Below, piece by piece: positions 25,587 through 34,501 of a stretch of 64,000 bases of DNA. The DNA is taken from assembly GCA_937949525.1 (NCBI GenBank), contig CALEDT010000010.1, positions 1 to 64,000 on the forward strand, given 5' to 3'. A program made the position numbers and the translations under genes. This DNA is from an uncultured Burkholderiales bacterium (GTDB taxonomy: Bacteria > Pseudomonadota > Gammaproteobacteria > Burkholderiales > Thiobacillaceae). The notes beneath the pieces were generated by a model. The model had not been told where the DNA came from and ran no database searches. It saw only the letters and a program-made list of their open reading frames with translations. Each line of letters starts with the position of its first letter. Within the stretch, counting starts at the first letter, position 1.

Positions 25587-27044
25587 TCAGCCTCCCAGCA
25601 ACAGCGTGGCCGCCTGGCGATACCAGTCGGCCAGATAGGCGGGAATGAACAGCCCCAGCGTCAGCACCAGGGCCAGATGGATGAATACCGGCACCAACGC
25701 CGGCTGATGCGGCAGGCGGGGCAGTCCGGCCTCGCCGAACACCATGGGCTGCACCTTGCCGAACACGCCGGCGAAGGTCACGCCCAACGCCAGCAGCAGC
25801 AGCGGTGTCGCCCAGGGCTGCGCGTGCATGGTGGTGGTGATGATCAGGAACTCGCTGGCGAACACGCCGAACGGCGGCATGCCGAGGATGGCGACGGTGC
25901 CCAGCATCAGCCCCCAACCGATGGTCGGATGACTGCCGACCAGGCCGCGGATGTCGGCCATGGCCTGCGTGCCCGCTGCCTGCGTGGCATGCCCCACGGC
26001 GAAAAAGATGGCCGACTTGGTCAGCGAATGCATGGTCATGTGCAGCAGCGCCGCGAAGTTGGCGACGGCGCCGCCCATGCCGAAAGCGAAGGTGATCAGC
26101 CCCATGTGTTCGATCGACGAGTACGCGAACAGGCGTTTGACATCGGTCTGGCGCTTGATCAGGAAGGCGGCGAGCAGTACCGACAACAGGCCAAAGCCCA
26201 TCATCAGGTTGCCGGCCAGCGGCGTGCCCAGGGCACCGTCGACCAGCACCTTGCAGCGCATCACCGCATACAGCGCGACGTTCAACAACAGCCCGGACAG
26301 CACCGCGGAAATCGGCGTCGGCCCCTCGGCATGCGCATCCGGCAGCCAGTTGTGCAGCGGCGCCAAGCCGACCTTGGTGCCGTAGCCGACCAACAGGAAG
26401 ATGAAGGCCAGTTGCAGCACCGTCGGCTCCAGTTGCGCCTTGACGCCGTTCAGGTGCGACCACAGCAACGCCGTGCCGCCGTCACCGAGCACCTTCTCCG
26501 CAGCGAAGTACAGCAATATGGTGCCGAACAGCGCCAGCGCGATGCCCACGCCGCACAGGATGAAGTACTTCCACGCCGCTTCCAGCGCCGCCGGCGTGCG
26601 GTACAGCGACACCAGCAGCACCGTGGCCAGCGTCGCGCCCTCCATGGCCACCCAGAGGATGCCCATGTTGTTGGTGGTCAGGGCCACCAGCATGGTGCCG
26701 ACGAAAATCTGGTAACTGGCGTGATACAGGCGCAGGCGACCGGCGCCGAGCCGACCGTGGTCCGCCTCGATGCGCATGTAGGGGCGCGAGAACAGCGCGG
26801 TGGTGAACGCGACGAAAGCGGTCAGCGCCACCAGGAAGACGTTGAACGGGTCGATGAAAAACCAGCCGTGACCGCCGATCATCGCCGGCCCGTGCGCGAT
26901 GACACGCAGGGTCAGGGCCGCCGCCCCGATCAGCGTGGCCAGACTGAAGGCGGCATTGACTTCCGGCGCGCCAGCGCGATGGCCCCACAGCGCCAGAACC
27001 GCGCCGCCCGCGAACGGCAGAGCCAGCAGCCAATAGATTTCCAT
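25587..27044 (-). CDS. HyfF/NuoN-like proton-antiporter subunit
   Basis: This 485-residue polytopic membrane protein belongs to the Mrp-antiporter-like family (NuoL/M/N, HyfF). It has about 13-14 predicted helices. Conserved channel regions include YFILCGVGIALALFGTILLYF, LNVALYAVMRCKVLVDG and FAYSSIEHMGLITFAFGMGG. It would move ions or protons in the membrane arm. It lies between the HyfE-like gene (1-bp gap) and the large-subunit gene (overlapping signals), a tightly packed operon. Confidence 0.88.
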   Translation of the reverse strand: MEIYWLLALPFAGGAVLALWGHRAGAPEVNAAFSLATLIGAAALTLRVIAHGPAMIGGHGWFFIDPFNVFLVALTAFVAFTTALFSRPYMRIEADHGRLGAGRLRLYHASYQIFVGTMLVALTTNNMGILWVAMEGATLATVLLVSLYRTPAALEAAWKYFILCGVGIALALFGTILLYFAAEKVLGDGGTALLWSHLNGVKAQLEPTVLQLAFIFLLVGYGTKVGLAPLHNWLPDAHAEGPTPISAVLSGLLLNVALYAVMRCKVLVDGALGTPLAGNLMMGFGLLSVLLAAFLIKRQTDVKRLFAYSSIEHMGLITFAFGMGGAVANFAALLHMTMHSLTKSAIFFAVGHATQAAGTQAMADIRGLVGSHPTIGWGLMLGTVAILGMPPFGVFASEFLIITTTMHAQPWATPLLLLALGVTFAGVFGKVQPMVFGEAGLPRLPHQPALVPVFIHLALVLTLGLFIPAYLADWYRQAATLLLGG

Positions 27045-27045
27045 G

Positions 27046-27708
27046 TCAGCGTTCTTTCAGCTTTTCCATGTGTTTCAGATCCAGCGAATCGAAGGTCTCG
27101 CGGATGTGAAAGAAGAAAATGCCCAGCACGAACAGCGCCACCAGCACATCCAGCGCCACACCCAGTTCGACCACCATGGGCATGCCGTAGGTGGCGCTGG
27201 TGGCGGCGAAGAACAGGCCGTTCTCCATGGCGAGAAATCCGATCACCTGCGGCATGGCCTTGCTGCGTGTGATCATCATCAGGAAGGCAAGCAGAACGCT
27301 GGCCAGCGCAATGCCCAGGGTCGAACGGGTGACCGTGCCGGCCATCTGGGCGATCGGCAAGGCCAGGTTGAAGGCGAAGATGACCAGCGCGATGCCGATC
27401 AGCATGGTGGTCGGAACGTTGATCATCGGCTCCACCTCGCGATCCATCTCCAACCGGCGCACCAGCCGGAAGAAGTACCAGGGAATCACGATCACCTTCA
27501 GCAACACCGTCAACGCCGCGGATCCATACAGGTGATGCTGGCCGGTGGACCAGGCGACGATGGCGGTGGATGCGGCCAGCGCCACGCCCTGCCAGGCCAG
27601 CAGCGTGATCAGCGCGACGATGCGCCGCTGCGACAGCATGGCGAAGGCGATCAGCAGCAGCAGCGCGGCCAGCAGGTTGACGACCTGGAGGTGATACGTC
27701 AGCGACAT
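27046..27708 (-). CDS. HyfE-like membrane subunit
   Basis: This 220-residue hydrophobic protein has about six helices and resembles HyfE of hydrogenase-4, whose C-terminal part is NuoK-like (AMENGLFFAATSATYGMPMVVELGVALDVLVALFV). It ends with a cytoplasmic tail DSLDLKHMEKLKER. The presence of HyfE, rather than separate NuoJ and NuoK, points to hydrogenase-4-type ancestry. Start ATG at 27708, 8 bp from the upstream HyfC-like gene. Confidence 0.87.
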   Translation of the reverse strand: MSLTYHLQVVNLLAALLLLIAFAMLSQRRIVALITLLAWQGVALAASTAIVAWSTGQHHLYGSAALTVLLKVIVIPWYFFRLVRRLEMDREVEPMINVPTTMLIGIALVIFAFNLALPIAQMAGTVTRSTLGIALASVLLAFLMMITRSKAMPQVIGFLAMENGLFFAATSATYGMPMVVELGVALDVLVALFVLGIFFFHIRETFDSLDLKHMEKLKER

Positions 27709-27716
27709 GGCGAGCC

Positions 27717-28661
27717 TCACACTTCCAGCAGGAAATGCACCAGCATGCCCAGCACCGCCAGCAGGAAGGCGGTGCCCAGGAACTCCGGCGCGCGGAACAG
27801 GCGCATCTTGGCGGACAGCGTCTCCAGCAGTGCCAGCGCGGCGCCGCCGAGCATCAGCTTGGCCACCAGCACGAGCAGCGCCAACGGCAACGCCGCCCAG
27901 TCGCCGCGCGGCGCGATGCCCCAGGGCAGGAACAGCGCGATGCCGAGCGCGGAATAGGTGAACAGCTTCAGCGCCACGGCCCACTCGATCAAGGCCAGAT
28001 GACGCCCGGAATACTCCAGGATCATGGCCTCGTGGATCATGGTCAGTTCCAGGTGGGTGGTGGGGTTGTCCACCGGGATGCGCGCATTTTCGGCGGTGGA
28101 CAGCATCCAGAATGCCACCGCGGCAAACGCCATGCTCGGATAGAGGGCGAACTCCTGGTGCGCCAGGCGCTCGACGATGTGCGGCAGCTCGGTGGACTGC
28201 GAGATCAGACTGGCGGTGAAGAACACCATCAGCAATGCCGGCTCGGCAAGAAAGGCGATCAGCATCTCCCGGCGCGCGCCCAGGCTGCCGAAAGCGGTGC
28301 CGACGTCCATGGCGGCCAGGGCCAGGAACACCCGCGCCAGCGCCAACAGTCCCACCAGCGCGATCACGTCCGCCGCCGGCGAGAACGGCAGATCGTTGGC
28401 CAGCGTGGGTACGATGCCGGCCGCCAGCGCCATGCAGGCGAACACGATATGGGGCGCGAAGCGGAACAGCGAGGTCGCGTCGTGCGCCAGCACCACATCC
28501 TTGTGCAACAGCTTGCGCAGCGTGTGATATGGCTGCAGCAGCGGCGGCGCCGAGCGCCCCAGCATCCAGGCGCGGCATTGGTTCACCCACCCCACCAGCA
28601 GCGGCGCGAGCAGCAGGGCCAGCAATGTTTGGGCGAGTTGCAGCAGGATCCCGGCGGTCAT
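27717..28661 (-). CDS. HyfC/NuoH-like membrane subunit
   Basis: This 314-residue membrane protein is the NuoH/HyfC homologue, which joins the soluble arm to the membrane arm. It has about eight helices and the typical motif region PVDNPTTHLELTMIHEAMILEYSG, rich in acidic residues that line the quinone/proton path in relatives. It is 4 bp from the HyfB-like gene. Confidence 0.9.
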   Translation of the reverse strand: MTAGILLQLAQTLLALLLAPLLVGWVNQCRAWMLGRSAPPLLQPYHTLRKLLHKDVVLAHDATSLFRFAPHIVFACMALAAGIVPTLANDLPFSPAADVIALVGLLALARVFLALAAMDVGTAFGSLGARREMLIAFLAEPALLMVFFTASLISQSTELPHIVERLAHQEFALYPSMAFAAVAFWMLSTAENARIPVDNPTTHLELTMIHEAMILEYSGRHLALIEWAVALKLFTYSALGIALFLPWGIAPRGDWAALPLALLVLVAKLMLGGAALALLETLSAKMRLFRAPEFLGTAFLLAVLGMLVHFLLEV

Positions 28662-28665
28662 GGCG

Positions 28666-30678
28666 TCACCCGGTCACGAACACCAGCAGCACGATCAGCG
28701 TGGCGAAACTGTAGATCAGATACCACTGGATGCGACCGTGCTGCAGCCGGCCGGTGCGCTCGGAAAGCCATGCCACAGCCTCCCCGACCGGCCGGTAGAG
28801 CAGCAGCCACAGCCGGTCGCGGCTGTCGCCGCGGTATTCCGGGTGGCGATCGAACGGATCCGGCGTGTGCCGCTCGACCCGCATGAAGGCACTGAAGATA
28901 TGGCGGATGGGTTGACCGAAACCCTCGGCGCTGTCCTGCATGCACGCATCCTGCTCGGGATAGCCGCAATCCCACGGCGCGGCGCGGCGCACGCGGCCAT
29001 GAAACAGACGCCTGACGCCGAAGAACACCGCCACCGTGACCGTGACGACCACGCCCAGGAACAGCAGCGGCGCATAACTCGCGCGTTCGGCGGCGATCGG
29101 CGCGAGCAGCAGCGGATTGCCATCGTTGACCAGCGCCAAACCGATCAACTGCCGCGTCACCGGCGCCAGCCCCTCGACCACGAAGGACGGAAACAGGCCC
29201 AGCAGGACGCAACCCGCAGCCAGCCACAGCATGCCCAGCCGCTCCGGCCAGCCGGCATCATGCGCCTGCTGCAGCGCGGCATCGCGTGGCCGGCCCAGAA
29301 ACACCACACCGTAGAACTTGACCATGACATAGGCGGCCAGCGCCGCCGCCAGCACCACCACCGCCGCGGCCACCGGAATCACCATGTTCAGATACGGCCG
29401 GTCCAGCCCCGGCGTGAGCAGGAACGCCTGCAACAACAGCCACTCCGACACGAAACCGTTGAGCGGCGGTAGCCCGGCGATGGCCAACGCGCCGATCAGC
29501 GTCAGCCATGCCGTCCAAGGCATGGTGCGGATCAGCCCGCCCAGGCGCCCCATGCGCCGCTCGCCGGTGGCATGCAGCACCGAGCCGGTGCCGATGAACA
29601 GCAGACCCTTGAACAGCGCGTGATTGAGGGCGTGGTACAGCAGCGCGGTCAGCGTCAACGCCGCCAGCATCGGCTTGCCGTCGACGTGGAAGATCAGCGT
29701 CAGGCCGAAGCCGGCGACGATCAGGCCGATGTTCTCGATCGACGACCACGCCAGCAGGCGCTTCATGTCCGACTGCACGGCTGCGAAGATCACACCGTAC
29801 AGCGCGCTGGCCAGGCCCAGGGCGAGCGCCAGCACCCCCCACCAGGCCAGCGTCACCCCCAGCAGATCGAACGTCACGCGCAGCAGGCCGTAGATGGCGG
29901 TCTTCAACATGACCCCACTCATCAGCGCCGAGACCGGCGAAGGCGCCGCCGGATGCGCCTCCGGCAACCACACGTGCAAAGGCACCAGCCCCGCCTTGGC
30001 GCCGAAACCGAACAGCGCCAGCAGGAACGCGACCGATGCCCATGCCGGCGTCGTCTCGGCCAGACGCATCGCGTCGAAAGCGTAGGAGCGCGCGTGACCC
30101 GACTCGCCGCCGTGCAGCACGCCAAAGCACAACAGCAGCGCCACCGCACCGACATGGGCGATGAGCAGATAGAGAAAGCCGGCGCGGCGGATCTCCGGCA
30201 CGGCATGGTCGCTGGTGACCAGGAAATACGAGGCCAGCGCCATCACTTCCCACGCCACCATGAATGCGTAGGCGTCATCCGCCAGCAGCACCAAGGCCAT
30301 GCCGGCCAAAAACAGGTGGTACCACAGCGCCAACTCGGCCAGCGGGACCGCCGCCAGCGCACGGAAATAGCCGGTGGCATGCAGGGTCACGCCGAACGAC
30401 GCGACGCCGAGCAACAGCAGAAAGAACCCGGACAGCGCATCCAGGCGCAGATGGAACGGCAGATCGGGGAGACCCATGGGCAGGACGAAAGCCGACGGCG
30501 GCAGCATCAGCGCAGTCGCGCCGATGCCGGCCATGAGCAGACCACCGAGCGCGCCCAGCGGCAGTATCCAGCGCGTGATGCGCGCGGCCTGGCGCCGACC
30601 GGCCAGCGCTGCCGCGGCGAGCGCGAGCCAGTACAGCACCACGCCCCAGGCCCAGTCCAGTGGCGCGGTTTCAGGCAC
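28666..30678 (-). CDS. HyfB/NuoL-like proton-antiporter subunit (start uncertain)
   Basis: This is the first gene of the Ehr-like operon, a NuoL/HyfB-type antiporter subunit with about 15 helices. Motif regions include FMVAWEVMALASYFLVTSDHA, LLAWSSIENIGLIVAGFGL and LYHALNHALFKGLLFIGTGS, with the key membrane lysine/histidine regions visible. The GTG at 30678, preceded by GAGG, gives 670 residues. Longer starts are possible (GTG 30687, or 30744), but they add sequence before the first helix with no family look. Confidence 0.88.
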   Translation of the reverse strand: MPETAPLDWAWGVVLYWLALAAAALAGRRQAARITRWILPLGALGGLLMAGIGATALMLPPSAFVLPMGLPDLPFHLRLDALSGFFLLLLGVASFGVTLHATGYFRALAAVPLAELALWYHLFLAGMALVLLADDAYAFMVAWEVMALASYFLVTSDHAVPEIRRAGFLYLLIAHVGAVALLLCFGVLHGGESGHARSYAFDAMRLAETTPAWASVAFLLALFGFGAKAGLVPLHVWLPEAHPAAPSPVSALMSGVMLKTAIYGLLRVTFDLLGVTLAWWGVLALALGLASALYGVIFAAVQSDMKRLLAWSSIENIGLIVAGFGLTLIFHVDGKPMLAALTLTALLYHALNHALFKGLLFIGTGSVLHATGERRMGRLGGLIRTMPWTAWLTLIGALAIAGLPPLNGFVSEWLLLQAFLLTPGLDRPYLNMVIPVAAAVVVLAAALAAYVMVKFYGVVFLGRPRDAALQQAHDAGWPERLGMLWLAAGCVLLGLFPSFVVEGLAPVTRQLIGLALVNDGNPLLLAPIAAERASYAPLLFLGVVVTVTVAVFFGVRRLFHGRVRRAAPWDCGYPEQDACMQDSAEGFGQPIRHIFSAFMRVERHTPDPFDRHPEYRGDSRDRLWLLLYRPVGEAVAWLSERTGRLQHGRIQWYLIYSFATLIVLLVFVTG

Positions 30679-30878
30679 CGGCCTCACCCACCCAATGGCC
30701 CAACTGCATTGTGACCGCACGACGAGCGCCCGACCGGCGCCCATCGCCCGCCTCCACCGCCGGCGGGCGGCAACCGGCGTACCGTTCCTGGTGCGGACAC
30801 CGGTATCGATGTGCGATTCCTGCGCAGTGAACGACCGGGCACCGGGAATGGACTTGGACCGACATCACGTATTTGAAT

Positions 30879-30908
30879 TTGATGCGAATAAGATGTGCGT
30901 TAGATTAT
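30879..30908 (+). promoter_or_regulatory. Possible sigma-70 promoter for the ribbon-helix-helix gene
   Basis: TTGATG (30879-30884) and GATTAT (30903-30908) are 18 bp apart in a locally AT-rich island within GC-rich sequence, 28 bp before the start codon. This divergent gap (30679-30935) should also hold the promoter of the Ehr-like operon, which I could not place. Confidence 0.4.
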
Positions 30909-30935
30909 CATGCTTTGGTGCATCAGGAGCAACCG

Positions 30936-31130
30936 ATGGAACACAAGACCGCCCGCCTCACCGTGCTGCTCGACCCGGCCAAGAAACGCGCCTTCGAGAC
31001 GCTGTGCGCGCAACAGGACATGACACCGTCACAGGTCGTGCGCCAGTTGATCCGTGAACATCTGAGAAAACATGGTGTGGAGTGGCGTCCGAGCGGCGCG
31101 GACGATAAAAACCGTTCGGTACCGGAGTGA
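30936..31130 (+). CDS. Small ribbon-helix-helix (CopG/Arc-type) DNA-binding protein
   Basis: This 64-residue protein shows the RHH pattern: a short strand (TARLTVLLD), helix (PAKKRAFETLCAQQ), a turn (DMTPSQ) and a helix (VVRQLIREHLRKHG). RHH proteins bind operators as dimers. AGGAG lies 6 bases before the ATG. It sits divergent to the Ehr-like operon and upstream of the SLC13 permease, so it may regulate one or both. No toxin gene is adjacent, so a toxin-antitoxin role looks unlikely. Confidence 0.75.
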   Translation: MEHKTARLTVLLDPAKKRAFETLCAQQDMTPSQVVRQLIREHLRKHGVEWRPSGADDKNRSVPE

Positions 31131-31246
31131 CGGCCAAGGCGGTCGCGCCTCGATCGCACGCCTGACGGCGGTCCACACAAAAGCCGACCGATGACGTAGA
31201 TTTCAGGCGAGGCGCATCGTCTCGCCCCGACGCAGACACCCACGCG

Positions 31247-33097
31247 ATGACCACCGACCAAGGTCTGATCCTCACCATCCTGCTCGCCACGGTGGCCCTG
31301 TTCCTGTGGGGCCGCTGGCGCCACGACATGGTGGCGGTATCCGCCCTGCTCGCCTGCGTGCTGGCGGGACTCATCACGCCGGCGCAGGCGTTCGCCGGTT
31401 TCGGCCATCCGGCCGTGGTCACCGTCGCCTGCGTGCTGGTGCTCAGCAGCGGCCTGCAGACCTCGGGCGCGGTGGATGCGCTGACCCGCGCCGTGCTGCC
31501 GGCGCGCGCCGGCATCACCCTCAGTCTGGCTGCGCTGGTCGGTCTGGGCGCGCTGCTGTCGGGGTTCATGAACAATGTCGGCGCGATGGCCCTATTGATG
31601 CCGGTGGCCATGCAACTGGCCGGACGCCTGAACCTCACGCCGGGCCAGGTACTGATGCCTCTGGCCTTCGGCACCATCCTGGGCGGGATGACGACATTGA
31701 TCGGCACGCCGCCCAATCTCATCGTCTCCGGCTTCCGCGCGCAGACCGGCGTCGGCAGTTTCGCCATGTTCGACTTCGCCCCGGTCGGTCTGGCCGTGGC
31801 CGTCACCGGCATCCTGTTCGTCGCCCTGCTTGGCTGGCGCCTGGTGCCGAAACGCCAGCCCGCCGGCATGGAAGGCTTCGAGTCCGGTGCCTACATCACC
31901 GAGGCGCGCGTGCCCAAGGACAGCAAGGCGGCAGGCTCGAATCTGCGCGAGATCGAGGCGATGCTGGACGGCATCGATGCGCAGATCATCGGCCTGGTGC
32001 ACCGGGGCGTGCGCCTGACCGCGCCCAATGCGCGGCGCACGGTGCGCGCCGGCGACATCCTGCTGATCGAGGCGGAGGCCGAAGCCTTGGCAGGCGTGCT
32101 CTCCACGCTCGGCCTGATCCTGGAGGAAGCGGTGACGCCCACGCCCGCCGCCGATGCCGCACTGACCGCGGAGTCCGGTGACACGGCGGGCGCCGACGTC
32201 GACACACACGACACGACGCCGGATCGAGCCGCGGACTCGGGCGAGATCGCCCTGATGGAATTGGCCGTACTGCCCAGTTCGACCCTGGTCGGACGTTCGG
32301 CCAGCGATCTCCTGCTGCGCACCCGCTACGGGCTCAACCTGCTGGCGCTGTCACGCGAGGGGCAACGCTCGATGAAGCGTCTGCGTTCGGTGGCCATCCA
32401 GTCCGGTGATCTGCTGCTGATGCAAGGGCCGCCGGAGGCCCTGGCCGAGTTCGCCGCCGACCATGGCTGCGTACCGCTGGCCGAACGCGAACTGCGCATT
32501 CCCGACCGGCACAAGGCCTGGCAGGCCGGTTCGATCATGGCGGTGGCCGTCGGCGGCGCGGCCTTCGGCCTGGTGCCGGCGGCCATCGCCTTCGCCGCCG
32601 GCGTGCTCGCGTCCATGGTGCTGCGCACCGTGCCGCCGCGCGCCGTCTACGAGGCTATCGACTGGCCGGTGATCGTGTTGTTGGCGGCACTGATCCCGGT
32701 GGCCGGCGCGATGGAAACGACCGGTACCGCGGATCTGATCGCCCGCTTCATGCTCGACCATCTGGCGCAGGGTCACGCCGTCATCGGCCTGGCAATGGTC
32801 CTGGTGGTGACGATGTTCCTGTCCGACCTGATGAACAACGCCGCCACGGCGGCGGTAATGTGTCCGATCGCCATCGGCACCGCCATGGCCCTGGGGGTCA
32901 GCGCCGATGCGTTCCTGATGGCAGTGGCGATCGGTGCCTCGTGCGCCTTCCTCACCCCCATCGGCCACCAGAACAATACCCTGATCCTGGGCCCCGGCGG
33001 CTTCCGTTTCGGCGACTACTGGCGCATGGGCCTGCCGCTGGAGCTGGTGGTGATCGCGGTCAGCCTGCCCACGCTGCTGCTGGTCTGGCCACTGTGA
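31247..33097 (+). CDS. SLC13-family permease with two TrkA-C domains
   Basis: This 616-residue inner-membrane transporter belongs to the divalent-anion:sodium symporter superfamily. Two membrane halves (about 1-200 and 425-616), each with a GxxxN-type hairpin (SGFMNNVGAMALLMP, SDLMNNAATAAVMCP) and a TPPN/GHQN substrate loop, flank two soluble TrkA-C (RCK_C) domains at about 212-290 and 335-410. Substrate is uncertain: sulfate is common for this architecture, but the location in a carbon-supply cluster also allows a Ci role. An acidic, low-complexity linker (about 298-330) joins the two TrkA-C domains. Confidence 0.85.
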   Translation: MTTDQGLILTILLATVALFLWGRWRHDMVAVSALLACVLAGLITPAQAFAGFGHPAVVTVACVLVLSSGLQTSGAVDALTRAVLPARAGITLSLAALVGLGALLSGFMNNVGAMALLMPVAMQLAGRLNLTPGQVLMPLAFGTILGGMTTLIGTPPNLIVSGFRAQTGVGSFAMFDFAPVGLAVAVTGILFVALLGWRLVPKRQPAGMEGFESGAYITEARVPKDSKAAGSNLREIEAMLDGIDAQIIGLVHRGVRLTAPNARRTVRAGDILLIEAEAEALAGVLSTLGLILEEAVTPTPAADAALTAESGDTAGADVDTHDTTPDRAADSGEIALMELAVLPSSTLVGRSASDLLLRTRYGLNLLALSREGQRSMKRLRSVAIQSGDLLLMQGPPEALAEFAADHGCVPLAERELRIPDRHKAWQAGSIMAVAVGGAAFGLVPAAIAFAAGVLASMVLRTVPPRAVYEAIDWPVIVLLAALIPVAGAMETTGTADLIARFMLDHLAQGHAVIGLAMVLVVTMFLSDLMNNAATAAVMCPIAIGTAMALGVSADAFLMAVAIGASCAFLTPIGHQNNTLILGPGGFRFGDYWRMGLPLELVVIAVSLPTLLLVWPL

Positions 33098-33273
33098 CCG
33101 CAGTCATCCGTGCGCGGCGTGACTCGAGCGGCGGTCGGAGCGCGAGCGGATTTGCGCCACGGCAGCGCGAAAACCGCCGCTCAGCGCTCCGTCATGGTTT
33201 CTCCCTTCGCTCATCGGGCACCAGCCCGGTCCAATGGGCAATCCGCGTTCAGCGCGGGCGTGCACGACCGCAC

Positions 33274-34419
33274 TCACAAGCGCACGACCACGTCGCGATG
33301 CTGGGTCAGCGCCTGAATCGCGCGTTCCAGATCGAGCTGGGACGGATTGACCGCGCACGCCTCGCCCAGACGGGCGAACAGTTCGTCTTGTTCGAACACC
33401 TGGCGCGTGCCGTCGGCGCGTTGCAGGTAAGCGGCCCAGGGCACGAACTTGGTCAGCGGGAAGTCGTCGCCGTGCTTGGGCGAGATGTCGATGTTGAGAC
33501 CGGCCACGAACAGCAGATTGCGGCCATGCATGACCGGCGCACGCACGAAGCTGCGATAGGTGCGCTCGAATTCCGCCAGCGTATTGGCGCACGCCGCGGT
33601 CAGCAACGGATGCTTGGCGGTAACGATCCAGGGCATGGGCGCCAGCAGGTTTTCCTCCAACTGGTCCTGGAACGGGTCTTCCTGGGCGCCCTCACGGCGG
33701 AAATAGAAATCCTCCGCCTCCAGGCGCGCGCCCAGCGCCTCGCTGCCCTCGGCCGGCCAGGCCGCCTCGCCCAAGCGCGCGATCAGCCCATCCGCGGCCA
33801 GGAACACGTGGCCGGTGCTGCGCGTCGCCAGGGGGCGCGGCAGTTCGCGTCCGGCGCCGCGTACCAGACGTTCGAACAACGGAAACAGGCCGGGGCCGCG
33901 CGTGCGCGAGATCAGCAGGTAGTCGACCAGCACCGCCAGTTCGCCGTCATGACGCATGAGCCGGATGTTCTCGCTGGCATACGCGTACTCCGCGGCATAG
34001 CTCTCGATGACGCTGCCGATCTTGCCGCAGGAACAACTGTTGGTTTCGTGCTCGGTGCGCAGCCGTCGATACACGCCGAACTCGCCGCTGTCGGCGTCGT
34101 AGCCGACATGACTGGCCTGCAACAGCAGCAGATCCTTGCCGTGTTCGGCATGCGGCGCGTGCCGGTTGAGCGACACGATGCCGCCGACGCGACCGTGGTT
34201 GAACGGAAACGCGCCGAAATGCTTGGTCATCAGGATGGTGGGAAAGCCCTGGCTCTCGTCGGAACAGAACGCGCGCGAGGGCATGATGCGCGCCGCGTCG
34301 AAACCCAGCGCCAGGCACCAGTTGTACAGCTTGGGCACGAAAGCGCTGTAACACAGCATGTAGCCGTCCAGGCGAAAGCTGGCGAGCGCACTGGGGATGC
34401 TGGCGCGATTGGAAAACAT
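33274..34419 (-). CDS. LCIB-like beta/theta carbonic anhydrase domain protein
   Basis: This 381-residue protein appears homologous to algal LCIB/LCIC carbonic anhydrases. C52 (in FCSDES), H104 (in QASHVGYD) and C131 (in SCSCGKI) match the family zinc-ligand spacing (about 54 then 26 residues), and FGVYRR and HAP segments also fit. D54 is present two after the first cysteine; position 56 is Ser. The C-terminal 200 residues are unfamiliar. It is divergent from the SulP transporter across 82 bp. It may hydrate CO2 or recapture leaked CO2 for that transporter; this is inference. Confidence 0.68.
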   Translation of the reverse strand: MFSNRASIPSALASFRLDGYMLCYSAFVPKLYNWCLALGFDAARIMPSRAFCSDESQGFPTILMTKHFGAFPFNHGRVGGIVSLNRHAPHAEHGKDLLLLQASHVGYDADSGEFGVYRRLRTEHETNSCSCGKIGSVIESYAAEYAYASENIRLMRHDGELAVLVDYLLISRTRGPGLFPLFERLVRGAGRELPRPLATRSTGHVFLAADGLIARLGEAAWPAEGSEALGARLEAEDFYFRREGAQEDPFQDQLEENLLAPMPWIVTAKHPLLTAACANTLAEFERTYRSFVRAPVMHGRNLLFVAGLNIDISPKHGDDFPLTKFVPWAAYLQRADGTRQVFEQDELFARLGEACAVNPSQLDLERAIQALTQHRDVVVRL

Positions 34420-34452
34420 GGGGAGGGCTCGGCGGGAAGCGGGGCGCCGCGC

Positions 34453-34477
34453 TATAATATCAAGCTTTGCTGATATT
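34453..34477. promoter_or_regulatory. Divergent promoter region with perfect -10 and inverted repeat
   Basis: TATAAT lies at 34453-34458 on the plus strand. It overlaps a perfect inverted repeat, AATATCA (34456-34462) and TGATATT (34471-34477), with 8 bases between. No convincing -35 is seen, suggesting activator dependence. A LysR-type regulator such as CbbR, or a Ci-responsive one, is a reasonable candidate. Confidence 0.55.
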
Positions 34478-34501
34478 GCAGACGCGTACTGGCCACGGAC
34501 G

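Noticed and set aside
25347-27272. A 641-codon plus-strand open frame opposite the HyfF-like gene
   Set aside because: It is rich in Q, H, R and G, the reverse complement of hydrophobic transmembrane codons, and has no domain signature.
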